DNA from: Methanosarcina baikalica
GTDB taxonomy: Archaea; Halobacteriota; Methanosarcinia; Methanosarcinales; Methanosarcinaceae
Length of the DNA stretch: 64,000 nt
Assembly (NCBI RefSeq): GCF_031461075.1
Contig: NZ_JAVKPK010000002.1
Location: 1-64,000, forward strand
Direction: 5' to 3'
Under the pieces are notes generated by a model that ran no database searches, was not told the origin of the DNA, and was given only the letters and a program-made list of their open reading frames with translations. Both the position numbers and the translations under genes were made by a program. Below are positions 52,921-62,387 of the stretch, piece after piece (the stretch's first letter is position 1; the number at the start of each line of letters is the position of its first letter).

Positions 52921-54231
52921 TTAAGTGATAAGCTTTCCAAGGAAATAACCAGGCTTCGCACCAACGATTTCCACATCAGCATACTGGCCGGGCTTGAGAT
53001 CAGAGCCGCTTATGACAACCGGGCGGTAGGAGTCCGTGCGGGTGAGAACATCCCCCATTTCCGTGTACTTCGAGACGAAGGCTTTTCCTTTCCAGCCGAT
53101 CATTACCTGCTTGGACTTGATCTTGATTTGTTCACATACTTTGTGCAGTTCATGGGAACGCTGCACTGAAATCCTGGAATCGAGGTTTCGGAAGGAAAAA
53201 GCTTTCGTATGCGGGCGGGGAGAGTAACGGGAAATGTTTACTTTTTCCGGGCGGTATTTCTGTACCCATTCGACAGTTTCTTTGAAGTCATCATCGGTTT
53301 CATCGCAAAAGCCAACAATTATGTCAGTGAAGAGAGAGAGGTCTTCGAAACGGGCACGGAATTTCGTGATTATCGCGTCCACAGCATCCATTTTATGCAG
53401 GCGGTTCATTTTCTTCAGGACAGAGTGAGATGCGGACTGGATCGGGAGGTGGAGTAGTTTGAAGACTTTATCGGAATCAAAAGCTTCCACAAGATCATCG
53501 AGAATAGGAAGGACGGAGAAGGGATTCATCATTCCGACCCTAACTTTGAAGTCGCCGGGAATTTCCGCGATCATACGTAAAAGGGCTGGGAGTTTGAATT
53601 CCGTGTCCAGCCCGTACTGGCTGTCGTCCTGTGATGTGAGCCAGATTTCCCTGCAGCCATCTGCAACTGCGGTGCGGATATCTTCGACTATCTCATCCGA
53701 AGGAAAAGAGCGCAGTTTGCCTCTTGCATGCTTTACAATGCAGTACGAACAGGCGAAATTGCAGCCCTGAGAGATCTGGCAGATGTGAATATTGGGGTTG
53801 GAGCGCTCTCGTGGAACATTGAGGAAGCCAAGAGGTTCGGAAGTCCGGAACTCAAGACGTTCTTCTCCTTGCAATCGTCCTTCTTTTTTTCTCTGCTCGA
53901 TTGAGGAAAGAACGTCGCCAAGGCGGGAAACCGCGTTTACTCCCAGAATATGAGCTTCGGGATTTGCGTGAAGGATATCTTCAAGCTGGACTTCCGGCAT
54001 GCAGCCAGAGACGATCACCTGTATACCTCGCTCACCCATCCTGCGGATCTTATAGAGAATCTTTTGCTCTGTAGTGTATTTGACTGTGCAAGAATTGCAA
54101 ATATAGACATCTGCCTGATCGACAGTATTAAGACCCACAAGTTCATGCCCTAGACTTTCGACGCTTGCCTTCATTATCTCGGCTGACGCCTGGCTTGCCG
54201 AACAGCCAAAACTTTCAAGATAGACCTTCAT
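52921..54231 (-). CDS. tRNA (t6A37) methylthiotransferase, MtaB/CDKAL1-type
   Basis: A 436-residue radical-SAM enzyme that adds a methylthio group to t6A37 of ANN-decoding tRNAs. The N-terminal UPF0004 domain holds three Cys for one cluster: FGCSASQ, CNSCTV and VSGCMPE. The radical-SAM motif is CNFACSYC (near residue 153). The C-terminal TRAM domain (about 370-436) binds tRNA. The archaeal sequence places it with the e-MtaB/CDKAL1 group. It is functionally connected with the KEOPS subunit at 58844, since KEOPS makes the t6A that this enzyme modifies. Confidence 0.93.
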   Translation of the reverse strand: MKVYLESFGCSASQASAEIMKASVESLGHELVGLNTVDQADVYICNSCTVKYTTEQKILYKIRRMGERGIQVIVSGCMPEVQLEDILHANPEAHILGVNAVSRLGDVLSSIEQRKKEGRLQGEERLEFRTSEPLGFLNVPRERSNPNIHICQISQGCNFACSYCIVKHARGKLRSFPSDEIVEDIRTAVADGCREIWLTSQDDSQYGLDTEFKLPALLRMIAEIPGDFKVRVGMMNPFSVLPILDDLVEAFDSDKVFKLLHLPIQSASHSVLKKMNRLHKMDAVDAIITKFRARFEDLSLFTDIIVGFCDETDDDFKETVEWVQKYRPEKVNISRYSPRPHTKAFSFRNLDSRISVQRSHELHKVCEQIKIKSKQVMIGWKGKAFVSKYTEMGDVLTRTDSYRPVVISGSDLKPGQYADVEIVGAKPGYFLGKLIT

Positions 54232-54324
54232 ATTCTGACTCTGAACTCTATAGTTTTTTAATTTTGTAACTCTTTTGGAAATTCGTGTTTCAAAAAAGAA
54301 TGAAAAAGAAGAGGATAAAAGGAT

Positions 54325-55422
54325 TTACAGATAGAGAGGAGTCTCCTGCTTGTCCTTTATATAAATACTGTCCGTGAACCTGACAGCCCCGGATGCACCC
54401 ATCGAAATCGTGTGTACCCTGGCGTCTCCACCGCCGAACAGGTTGACTTCTCGCAGAAAATGACCGGGAGTTACAGCTGTTGCTGAAAAGATCACATCAT
54501 TCCCAGGCACAAGTTTGTTGGTATCAAGGATATCGTTGAGGTTTTGAAGGGTAATTCCCATTTTTTCGAGCCTTGGCATTTTTTCTTCGATTTCTTCATC
54601 GATCTTATCCTGACTCTTTCCGTTTGCAACCGTGGGGAGCACAAGCCTCGCGAGGATCTTTCCACCGAGGATTTTGATTGCAGCCGCTGTGAGCACGGCT
54701 TCACCTGAACCGCCTGCACCCATTACCATATGAATACCTGACCCTCGGACAGCAGTTGAAACCCCAGGCATAAGGTCTCCATCACTGACCAGCTTTACGC
54801 GGGCGCCTGCTTCCCGAATTTCGGTTATCTTCTGGGCGTGCCTGGGCCGGTCAAGAATTACAACAACAAGCTCTTCAATACTTCTTTCGAGAGCCTTTGC
54901 GACTATCTCAAGATTGTGCCTGACAGGGGCATCCAGGTCAATCTTTTCACCAGGATGATCTTCTTCATAGCGTACCACATCTGGCCCGACAACGATTTTG
55001 TCCATGTAGATATCAGGGCCGTGGAAAATTCCACCCCTTTCCGCCATGGCCATGACCGCAACCGAACCAGGGTACCCATCTGCGGTAAGGTTTGTTCCTT
55101 CAAGAGGATCGACTGCAATATCGACCTCCAGGTCTCCATTTCCTGTTCCTACCTGCTCTCCGATGTAAAGCATGGGAGCTTCGTCCCTTTCTCCTTCCCC
55201 GATTTTGATTATACCTTTCATATCAAGCTTGTTCAGTGTCCTTCGCATGGAGGCGACTGCTACCTGATCGGCAAAACTTTTGTTCCCGCGCCCCATCTGA
55301 TAGGCTGCGGCAATGGCAGCAGCTTCTGTTACTTGAATAAGCCTGGGCAATAACTCACACTCAATAGGTCCTGCGCACTCAATCATCTCTTCTACTGTCT
55401 TTGGATGAGATATGATAATCAA
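54325..55422 (-). CDS. glpX: Fructose-1,6-bisphosphatase, class II (GlpX)
   Basis: A 365-residue gluconeogenic phosphatase. The start region VTEAAAIAAAYQMGRGNKSFAD, the metal-site segments IGEGERDEAPMLYIGE and IAVDPLEGTNLTADG, and HMVMGAGGSGEAVLTAAAIKILGG are typical GlpX motifs. Most archaea use another type (FBPA/P), so a bacterial-type enzyme in this lineage probably came by transfer. A slightly later start is possible. It is read leftward, 94 bp upstream of the methylthiotransferase gene. Confidence 0.93.
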   Translation of the reverse strand: MIIISHPKTVEEMIECAGPIECELLPRLIQVTEAAAIAAAYQMGRGNKSFADQVAVASMRRTLNKLDMKGIIKIGEGERDEAPMLYIGEQVGTGNGDLEVDIAVDPLEGTNLTADGYPGSVAVMAMAERGGIFHGPDIYMDKIVVGPDVVRYEEDHPGEKIDLDAPVRHNLEIVAKALERSIEELVVVILDRPRHAQKITEIREAGARVKLVSDGDLMPGVSTAVRGSGIHMVMGAGGSGEAVLTAAAIKILGGKILARLVLPTVANGKSQDKIDEEIEEKMPRLEKMGITLQNLNDILDTNKLVPGNDVIFSATAVTPGHFLREVNLFGGGDARVHTISMGASGAVRFTDSIYIKDKQETPLYL

Positions 55423-55801
55423 CTCCCATTTTCTGCTTACTGATAATCTTCTTCCTGATAATGAAATTCTTTTTTCGGTGATTTCCTTTACCTGTTTATG
55501 TGATTTCTTAACACAATCGTAATTAATGAATGTATTGCCAGGCAGGAAACAGATATTTATCTTATAAAACGTTTATCGCAGAAAGCTCTGTAAATAAAAA
55601 GCTTTCATACGGGCTTCAAAATAGAGAATAAAGAGAAGAAATATAAAAGAATGACTAAAAAAGTTCGACTTAAAGTTTAACTTAAAACGTAACTTAAAGC
55701 ATAACTTAAAGCGTAACTTAAAGCGTAACTTAAAGCGTAACTTAAAGAGTGGTTTAAAAACAGCAGTTTCTGCTCTATTTAATCCTCAAGGGGAAACACC
55801 C
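55423..55801. repeat. Divergent intergenic region with a 12-bp tandem array
   Basis: About seven copies of CTTAAAGCGTAA (with minor changes) run from about 55668 to 55752. They lie about 50-130 bp before the amidotransferase start and could serve as binding sites or reflect slippage. Further left the spacer is AT-rich and contains the glpX promoter. Confidence 0.7.
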
Positions 55802-56515
55802 GTGAGAATTCACTGTTTACAACACCTGAAAAACGATACCCTGGGAAATATAGGGACCTGGATAGCCAGAAAAGGATATAGACTTACGAAAACCCTGCTC
55901 TATGAAGACTCTCTTTTTCCTGACCCTGAGGAACTCGATTTGCTCCTGATAATGGGTGGCACCATGAGCGTTTACCAGAAAGAGGAATATCCCTGGTTAA
56001 AGCCTGAAAAAGAATTTGTTAGAAAAGTTATAGAAACAGGCATTCCGGTGCTTGGAAGCTGTTTTGGGGCTCAGATGATTGCCGAAGTGCTGGGTGGAAG
56101 AGTTACGGGGAATCAGTATAAGGAAATCGGCTGGCACACGGTACGAGCTATGGAAGGGAAAAACCTGAACAAGATCAGAAGTTTAAAACTTCCATCAGGA
56201 ATGTTTCCGGAATTTACCGGTTTTATGTGGCATGGGGACATGTTTGAAATTCCAGACGGCGCAATGAAGCTTTTTGAAAGTGAGGCCTGCCCTAATCAGG
56301 GATTTATCTATAATGGAAACGTTCTCGGGCTACAGTTCCATCCTGAGGCTGACAGGCAGTGGGTAAGAAATCTCATCAAAGATTCGGGGCACGAGCTTGT
56401 TCCAGGAAAGTATATCCAGTCCGAAAAGGAAATCTGCTGGCAGCAAAGCTTTTTTGAAAATTCCATGAGCCTGGCTTTTTCTCTCATGGATTGGTTTGAA
56501 GAGAAATGTAAATAA
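55802..56515 (+). CDS. Class I glutamine amidotransferase
   Basis: A 237-residue protein with the triad-type glutaminase fold: the oxyanion segment LLLIMGGTMSVY, the nucleophile Cys87 in LGSCFGAQMIAEVLGG and the His in LQFHPEADRQW. It is a GMP-synthase-like stand-alone amidotransferase; the acceptor is unknown. The start is GTG with AAGGGGAA upstream. Read rightward, divergent from glpX. Confidence 0.9.
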   Translation: MRIHCLQHLKNDTLGNIGTWIARKGYRLTKTLLYEDSLFPDPEELDLLLIMGGTMSVYQKEEYPWLKPEKEFVRKVIETGIPVLGSCFGAQMIAEVLGGRVTGNQYKEIGWHTVRAMEGKNLNKIRSLKLPSGMFPEFTGFMWHGDMFEIPDGAMKLFESEACPNQGFIYNGNVLGLQFHPEADRQWVRNLIKDSGHELVPGKYIQSEKEICWQQSFFENSMSLAFSLMDWFEEKCK

Positions 56516-56836
56516 GAAAAAAGGTGTGAGAAAGAACTAATGTGGACTCGATAAAGTACAGAGTGAAAAAGAAAAAAAGAAAGTAAAGTGTGAAAGAGAA
56601 GTAAGGTGTGAAGAGAAATAAAATGCAAAAGATGGAGTAAAGTGTGAAAGAAAAGTAAGGTGTGAAGAGAAATAAAATGTAAAAGATAGAGTAAAGTGCG
56701 AAAGAGAAGCTGACGAGAAACTCGGGATGCAGTTTCAGAAAATTATTACCGGGGATAATATGAGTGTTGATTTTAATTCAGGGGGAAATAAAACCCTTAC
56801 ATATTTAGATAATAGTATTTTAATGAGGTAAAAAAT
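56516..56836. repeat. Intergenic region with a 54-bp tandem repeat
   Basis: A 54-bp unit AGTAAAGTGTGAAAG... is present at 56582-56635 and 56636-56689 with three differences, and a partial third copy at 56690-56709. Similar AAGGTGTGA motifs occur further left. No gene is seen; the last part is AT-rich and precedes the next gene. Confidence 0.75.
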
Positions 56837-58606
56837 ATGCTAGTAGAATCAATTATTGTAGCTCTCATAGCTTCATTTTTCTTGGGGTTTAAGGACAAAA
56901 AATTTAGTCTAAAGAAAACACTCAAATATTACGGAATTACTGCCATTTTTGGAACTATATTAATTTATGTATACTTATATTTGTTCACTCCTGCTTTTGT
57001 TGGCATATTAGGCGGGTACTACATAGTCGCAGCAATACCAATACTTATAATTTCGGCACTTTATATATCCATAGGTATATCGAGTAATTCAGATAATATA
57101 GAAATTGGAATTCAGGCATTAAAAATAATAGCAATACTTGGGGTTTTTATATACTTACTAGCCACTCCGATTTTGTATAATCAACAGTTACATGATATTC
57201 CCCAAGTAAAAGTTTATAATAACATTTCTCAAGGATCTAATTTTGCCCCTATCGATGCTCAGAATATGAGAATTGTTGATCAATCCATGGCTTATTACCT
57301 AGGAAATAAAGTAATTGGAAGCAGTGAGCAGAATTTAGGTAGCCAGTTTGAAGTAAAACAGAATGATTTTACGATCCAAAATGTAAATGGTCGATTGTAC
57401 TGGGTTGCTCCTTTAGAGTTTAGAGATATTTTTAAGTGGTGGAGTGCAAAAACATCACCCGGCTTCATAATGGTAGATGCTGAAGATCCTTCTGCACCTG
57501 CAAAACTTTACACTGGCTATAAAATGAAGTATATGACCTCCTCATTTTTAGGTGATTATATTATCAGACATCTTTATTCAAATGGCTATCAGAATGTCGA
57601 ATTAAAAGATATTAATTTTGAAGTTACAGATAAACTTCAGCCGCGTTGGGTAGTAAGCTTAACAACTCCATCAGTGCTTAATGGTGGAGATGTTGTTAAA
57701 GGAGTTACAGTTATCGATCCTGAAAATGGGGATATTACAGAGTATTCTCTTGGGAACGCGCCTGAATGGGTTGATAGAGTCATGCCTGAAGAACTTGCTA
57801 GGAATTATCTTAGTTGGTATGGCAAATATGTTCACGGTTGGTTAAATTCAGTAATTACAGAGAAAGACGTCAATGTTGTTAGTTCTGAGGATATGTGGTT
57901 AATACATGGAAACAATGGGCAAGCATATTGGTTTGCTGGAATGACTTCTTCCTCATCAAAGGATCAATCTCTAACGAGCATAGTATTAGTAAATTCGAGA
58001 GATGGGACTGTCAATCTGTACAGGATGAATGGATGGAATGAACAGGCTGTTATGGATGCAGTAAATGCTTCAGTGTCGAATTTCAAAAATTATCATAGCA
58101 GCGCACCTATACCCTATGATTGTTCAGGAAGGTTAGCTTATGTTGTTCCGATAGCTGCATCTTCGGATAATGGAGAAATATTCCAAGAAATAGGAATTGT
58201 AGATGCTATAACAGGACATGTTTCTCTTGGGAATACTAAGGCAACTGCCTTTGAGGGGTATAGAAGATACCTGAATGAAAACGGGTACAACTTCGCTATA
58301 ACGAGTTCACGTGCCATAGGGAATATTACTGGAATTGTGAATAGGATCTCAGGTATTATTTCAGCAAATAACCTTGATTACAGGCTAATTTACCTCAATA
58401 ATTCAAACATCATCTTTGAAATTCCAGTTTCTCAATATCCAGAGGCAGCCCTTACAAACATAGGTGATGCCGTAAGCATGACTTATGAAGATACGAGGGA
58501 TTCTGTGATAACAATTGATAGTTTCAACAATTCAGGAATTGATGTGAGGATTAGCGCAGAACAACAGAATTATACACGGATGAGAGCGAATCAAACCGTG
58601 TATTAA
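56837..58606 (+). CDS. Membrane protein of unknown function with large extracytoplasmic part
   Basis: A 589-residue protein I cannot assign. The first ~115 residues hold about four hydrophobic helices (for example ESIIVALIASFFLGF, YGITAIFGTILIYVYLYLF and GGYYIVAAIPILIISALYI). The rest is a long polar region with several stretches of similar layout (YWVAPLEF..., ...YWFAGMTSS, ...LAYVVPIAASS), each followed by an IVLVN/DA...G repeat, which suggests two or three copies of one beta-rich domain outside the cell. Codon use is more AT-rich than that of neighbours, a possible sign of transfer. It has a weak ribosome site. Confidence 0.8.
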   Translation: MLVESIIVALIASFFLGFKDKKFSLKKTLKYYGITAIFGTILIYVYLYLFTPAFVGILGGYYIVAAIPILIISALYISIGISSNSDNIEIGIQALKIIAILGVFIYLLATPILYNQQLHDIPQVKVYNNISQGSNFAPIDAQNMRIVDQSMAYYLGNKVIGSSEQNLGSQFEVKQNDFTIQNVNGRLYWVAPLEFRDIFKWWSAKTSPGFIMVDAEDPSAPAKLYTGYKMKYMTSSFLGDYIIRHLYSNGYQNVELKDINFEVTDKLQPRWVVSLTTPSVLNGGDVVKGVTVIDPENGDITEYSLGNAPEWVDRVMPEELARNYLSWYGKYVHGWLNSVITEKDVNVVSSEDMWLIHGNNGQAYWFAGMTSSSSKDQSLTSIVLVNSRDGTVNLYRMNGWNEQAVMDAVNASVSNFKNYHSSAPIPYDCSGRLAYVVPIAASSDNGEIFQEIGIVDAITGHVSLGNTKATAFEGYRRYLNENGYNFAITSSRAIGNITGIVNRISGIISANNLDYRLIYLNNSNIIFEIPVSQYPEAALTNIGDAVSMTYEDTRDSVITIDSFNNSGIDVRISAEQQNYTRMRANQTVY

Positions 58607-58843
58607 TTTTTAGAGTTTGGAGTAGTAAAAATAACAGAATTTGATGTTATTCAATGAACGTGGAATTCCTCACGTATCAAAATCCGGTAGTGGGCGTGAG
58701 TTATTGAAAACCATAAGCAGAAGGATTTATCTAGAATTTATTCAAATATGGAGGGTGTACTTGCTTTTTCGGAATTAATCAATGACTCATGGACACGACC
58801 CAAAATCCCTAAAAATTGATATCCCATTAAAAAAGTAGGAGAC

Positions 58844-59374
58844 TTACTTTAAAAAATCTGCCAGCGCCACTCTTTCAATAACGAGTTCAGGAATATATTC
58901 CTCCCCTGCAGCTTCAATTTCTGCATCAGTAATCCCGAACAAGGAAAGGATTCCCTGCCTTTTGGCATCGGAATAAGCAAGCAGCTCAGAACATGATTTT
59001 TCCTCTATTAATTCTCTGATGGCAGAAAGAGCCAGAACCAGATTGTCCATTTTTCCAAGCAGCACGAAAGCAGTATTGTTTTCACCTTCATGCAACCCTA
59101 TAGAAAAACTCCTCTCGATCTGCCTTTCTCCGGCTGCATAACGCATAATCTCAATTCCGGGATCTTTTGCTATGTTTTTGCCTGCAGCTAATGCTCTGAG
59201 TGCCTTTCCTACTGCAAAATGAAGATGTCTTTCACCTGCGATCAGATCTGCGTTCAAACCCTGGGCAATGACTTCGTTTTCGGAAGCGATAGAACTTACT
59301 GATTTCAGAAAGCCGGAAAGATTCGGGATCCGCACAGCTCCGCAGATTATCTGGATTTCCCTTTGCATTTCCAT
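58844..59374 (-). CDS. KEOPS complex subunit Cgi121
   Basis: A 176-residue member of the Cgi121 family, the KEOPS subunit that binds the 3' end of tRNA during N6-threonylcarbamoyladenosine (t6A37) formation. Family features: the N-terminal strand IQIICGAVRI, DLIAGERHLHFAVGKALRALAAGKNIAKDPGIEIMRYAAGERQI, and the later strand AFVLLG followed by a helix. The length is normal. Separate from other KEOPS genes; it lies on the same strand as the hydrogenase genes but well downstream of them. Confidence 0.85.
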   Translation of the reverse strand: MEMQREIQIICGAVRIPNLSGFLKSVSSIASENEVIAQGLNADLIAGERHLHFAVGKALRALAAGKNIAKDPGIEIMRYAAGERQIERSFSIGLHEGENNTAFVLLGKMDNLVLALSAIRELIEEKSCSELLAYSDAKRQGILSLFGITDAEIEAAGEEYIPELVIERVALADFLK

Positions 59375-59522
59375 ACCCCTGCCATAACGCGGGCTTTACA
59401 ATAAGGATTTCGGTCGTATGAGAAAAATAAAAAATGGAACGCAGGAAGACAAAAAGATGAAATAAAAGAGTGAAGTAAAGAGATAAAATAAAAGAGTGAA
59501 ATAAAAGAAAAGCCGAGAACTT
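59375..59522. other. Short spacer with AG-rich repeats
   Basis: Repeated AGAGTGAAGTAAAGAGATAAAATAAAAG-like sequence at about 59460-59505; no gene. Confidence 0.5.
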
Positions 59523-59663
59523 TCAAAAAGGGCTATAAATTATTAAACTTTTAAGAATTAACTCAACCACAATCAGCCCCAGCAGTACCAAAAAGAAAAG
59601 AATCAAAAGGTTGATAATGATCATCGGGTTAATTCTTCTTCGAACTTCCCCTAGCCCATACAT
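59523..59663 (-). CDS. 46-aa single-helix membrane peptide
   Basis: A 46-codon frame from ATG at 59663 to TGA at 59523. The product begins MYGLGEVRRRINPM, with a basic start and then one long hydrophobic helix (IIINLLILFFLVLLGLIVVELIL) and a short tail. The positive-inside layout predicts the N terminus in the cytoplasm. It lies 117 bp downstream of vhoC on the same strand, with a TATA-like stretch between, so it may be separate from the hydrogenase operon. No family is known to me. Confidence 0.45.
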   Translation of the reverse strand: MYGLGEVRRRINPMIIINLLILFFLVLLGLIVVELILKSLIIYSPF

Positions 59664-59779
59664 CAGAATTACCATATATAATAATGATAGATTAGTATAT
59701 AATCATTTGTATATCCATAGACATAATAAATATATAAAGTATTAGAATATAGTATCAGTGTTCTCTTGTTGATCTTGTA

Positions 59780-60571
59780 TCAGTGTTCTCTTGTTGCTCT
59801 TTTTTGATCGGTCTCCTCAATTACTTTGACAAAATGCCTGTCTGAAAGATCCTCTTTTCCTGACCAGAAAATTGCCCTGTGGTACTTCCAGACATTCGGA
59901 TCGAGTTCAAGAATTCCTACATGAACCACGAGTTCAAAAACAAACCAGTAACCTGCAAGCAAATGTATTAAACGGATTAGCCCTAAAGCCTCAATACCAA
60001 GCAACGGCGCAAAGTACCATGCGACGGAGAGTATCCATTCTGCAATTGGAAGTCCGAGAGGAGTCCAGTTGATACTGTAAAGCACTACGCCTGTAATTGC
60101 TATCAGGAGGATTGCAGTGCTTTCAAAAATAATAAGCAGCTTGAGCATGGGATGAAGTTTTGTAACATAATGTCCCTTGCGCTCGTCATAAATCGTAAAA
60201 GCCGGATACCTGCCTTTTCCAAAAAAATTTTTGACTATATCAATAAGGCGTTCTGCATCATCTTTTCCAAACAAATAAGATTCCTTGAAATGCCCTATCC
60301 GGTCTCTGACACCACATCTTTCTCCTTTGCAGGAAAAAATATTGTAAGGAACCAGAATCCAGTTTGCGACGAGGAAAAAAGGTACAGCAATCATATGCAG
60401 AGTCCGAGCTATTTGAAAAGACATGAAATCCCAGCCAAAGTAGATTTTAAACCCTGTGAAAATAAGGGTTAGCATAGCTACAAGGTGCACCAGATGGGTA
60501 ACCCTCTCAAGCCAGGTATAGCGCTCAACAATTACTCTCCCGGAAGCGGGTCTTTGAGTAGATCGTACCAT
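59780..60571 (-). CDS. vhoC: Methanophenazine-reducing hydrogenase, cytochrome b subunit
   Basis: A 263-residue membrane cytochrome b that passes electrons from the [NiFe] hydrogenase to methanophenazine. About five membrane helices are seen, with His residues in LERVTHLVHLVAML, ARTLHMIAVPF, and the last helix pair IRLIHLLAGYWFVFELVVHVG as likely heme ligands. The cytoplasmic loop holds CKGERCG. The gene follows vhoA by 25 bp. In one Methanosarcina copy a protease gene (vhtD) follows; here none does, so I use the vho names. Confidence 0.93.
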   Translation of the reverse strand: MVRSTQRPASGRVIVERYTWLERVTHLVHLVAMLTLIFTGFKIYFGWDFMSFQIARTLHMIAVPFFLVANWILVPYNIFSCKGERCGVRDRIGHFKESYLFGKDDAERLIDIVKNFFGKGRYPAFTIYDERKGHYVTKLHPMLKLLIIFESTAILLIAITGVVLYSINWTPLGLPIAEWILSVAWYFAPLLGIEALGLIRLIHLLAGYWFVFELVVHVGILELDPNVWKYHRAIFWSGKEDLSDRHFVKVIEETDQKRATREH

Positions 60572-60596
60572 ACTTCCAACCTCCTTTAAATCACCC

Positions 60597-62387
60597 TTAT
60601 ATCACCCTTATATTGTAGTCCGGATGCTTTCCGGTTTTATCAATTGTATGCACTGCACATGCCAGGCAGGGATCATAGGAGCGAGCTGTATGCAGGATTC
60701 CTAGAGGATTCGAATAATCCACTCCAAGTGCATTTTCGGCAGCTGAAATTTTGGTGCCTATGAGAGCCTGCTCAACAGGACTTGGAATTTCCTGCGAATT
60801 CCTGGGAGCAAGGTTCCAGGTACTCGGAACCACAGCCTGGTAAAGGGTTACCATGGAATCCGTCCCTGTGGCAATCCAGTGTCCCAGGGCCCCTCGCGGA
60901 GCTTCCCATAAACCCATTCCTGCAGAACTCTTTGCCATGGAAAGATCGGTATGCACAGCGACCTTTCCGCCTGCCTGAAGATCCTGTGTGAGCCATTTCA
61001 TAAGTTGTGGAACCACTACAAGAATTTCCTGCATTCTTGCAATCATGCGGGTATAGTTGTTGACAGGATAGTAGCCGTTATCTTGAAAAGTTTTTACCAA
61101 TCCCGTAACAAGAGGTTCTCCCATAATCATCATACGAGCAAGGGGACCGACCTCACACGGAATTCCATCATAATGAGGGGCTTTTGCCCATGAGTAGCGG
61201 CTCTTCGATCCTTTTGTATAATCGATATTTTCAGGATCTCCTTCCGGAACTGTAGCCCCATTCCAGGGAGGACGATCTTTTATGTCGTCAATGTAAAAGG
61301 AGTGGCTAATACTTTCTGAGATCTTCCTGTAGTCGAATTTCTCAAGCTTGAAATAGCCATTCATATAGCCGGAAGGAATAACTCTGCTGTCCGCAGGACT
61401 TGTGGGGTCATATCCATCACCTTTCTCAGGCCTGAAGAAAACTCCGTAAGAAAGAAAACCGATCTTATCGGGATCTTTGTAAGTACCTGCAAGGTCCATT
61501 TTCATACTGATAGGCAGACCAAGAAGCTTTTCTCCTACCAGCTCCGAGCCAAAAGCCGCAAAGAGCGGGACATCTCCCCAGCCTGCAGAGTGTGAGAAGT
61601 CCTTGCTGACGAGGGATTTATTCAGAAGTTCCTGCAGGCGTTCAATCACGAAATTAACAGCTTTTTGAGGAGAAGAAGCTCTGTAAGTATTTTCAATCCA
61701 GGTATCGGGAGAGACCCCAAGAGTAAATGCTTCAATGAACTCCATCGTCTTCGATACATAGCCTACAATTTGCCCGATATCAGCAACCGTCGGAGAATAA
61801 ACTACTCCCCCAACATTTTGAAGAACCGGATGAGGCATCTTGCCAGCTATCAGAGAAATGGCTTCGTGCAAGCGGCGAAATTCCCCTATAGCACCGAGAT
61901 AGGATGAACCAGCCGGATAACTGATACCGTTAAGCTGATAAATCAAAGGTGCAAAACGTCCTTGGAGTTCTTTCCATACTGCATTTCCAACATCCCCGTA
62001 TTTTGCCAGGATATCACGATAAGCCGGGTTTGCAAGATCAGGACCCCAGAGTACGTAGATATGGGCTGCATGGCTGGCTATGTAATTCAGGCTCTGGTGA
62101 ATGTTTCGCATTACAAGAGCGTTTTTGGGAACCTCTCCTGCAACCCCGAAAAGTTCGTCCAGGGCATTTGCTGCAGTTATGCCATGGCTTACCGGGCAGA
62201 CCCCACAGATCCTTTGGACCAGAAGTGCTGCATCCCTGGGATCATGCTTCTGAAAAAGCCTTTCAAACCCCCTTAACTGCAAGCCATTACTCTGGGCATC
62301 AGTAATCACGCCTTCCCCATTAACTTCGGTATTGATCCTGTAATGCCCTTCAATTCTCGAAACAGGATCGACAATGACCTGTACCAT
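60597..62387 (-). CDS. vhoA: Methanophenazine-reducing [NiFe] hydrogenase, large subunit
   Basis: A 596-residue catalytic subunit. The N-terminal Ni-binding motif is RICGVCPVSHG (near residue 60), the entry motif is DPVSRIEGHYRI, and the C-terminal motif is DPCLACAVH, both Cys pairs complete. The ~16 residues after the final His (TIDKTGKHPDY and on) must be removed by a maturation protease, not encoded in this window. The start codon overlaps the vhoG stop by one base (TAATG), so the two are translationally coupled. Confidence 0.97.
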   Translation of the reverse strand: MVQVIVDPVSRIEGHYRINTEVNGEGVITDAQSNGLQLRGFERLFQKHDPRDAALLVQRICGVCPVSHGITAANALDELFGVAGEVPKNALVMRNIHQSLNYIASHAAHIYVLWGPDLANPAYRDILAKYGDVGNAVWKELQGRFAPLIYQLNGISYPAGSSYLGAIGEFRRLHEAISLIAGKMPHPVLQNVGGVVYSPTVADIGQIVGYVSKTMEFIEAFTLGVSPDTWIENTYRASSPQKAVNFVIERLQELLNKSLVSKDFSHSAGWGDVPLFAAFGSELVGEKLLGLPISMKMDLAGTYKDPDKIGFLSYGVFFRPEKGDGYDPTSPADSRVIPSGYMNGYFKLEKFDYRKISESISHSFYIDDIKDRPPWNGATVPEGDPENIDYTKGSKSRYSWAKAPHYDGIPCEVGPLARMMIMGEPLVTGLVKTFQDNGYYPVNNYTRMIARMQEILVVVPQLMKWLTQDLQAGGKVAVHTDLSMAKSSAGMGLWEAPRGALGHWIATGTDSMVTLYQAVVPSTWNLAPRNSQEIPSPVEQALIGTKISAAENALGVDYSNPLGILHTARSYDPCLACAVHTIDKTGKHPDYNIRVI

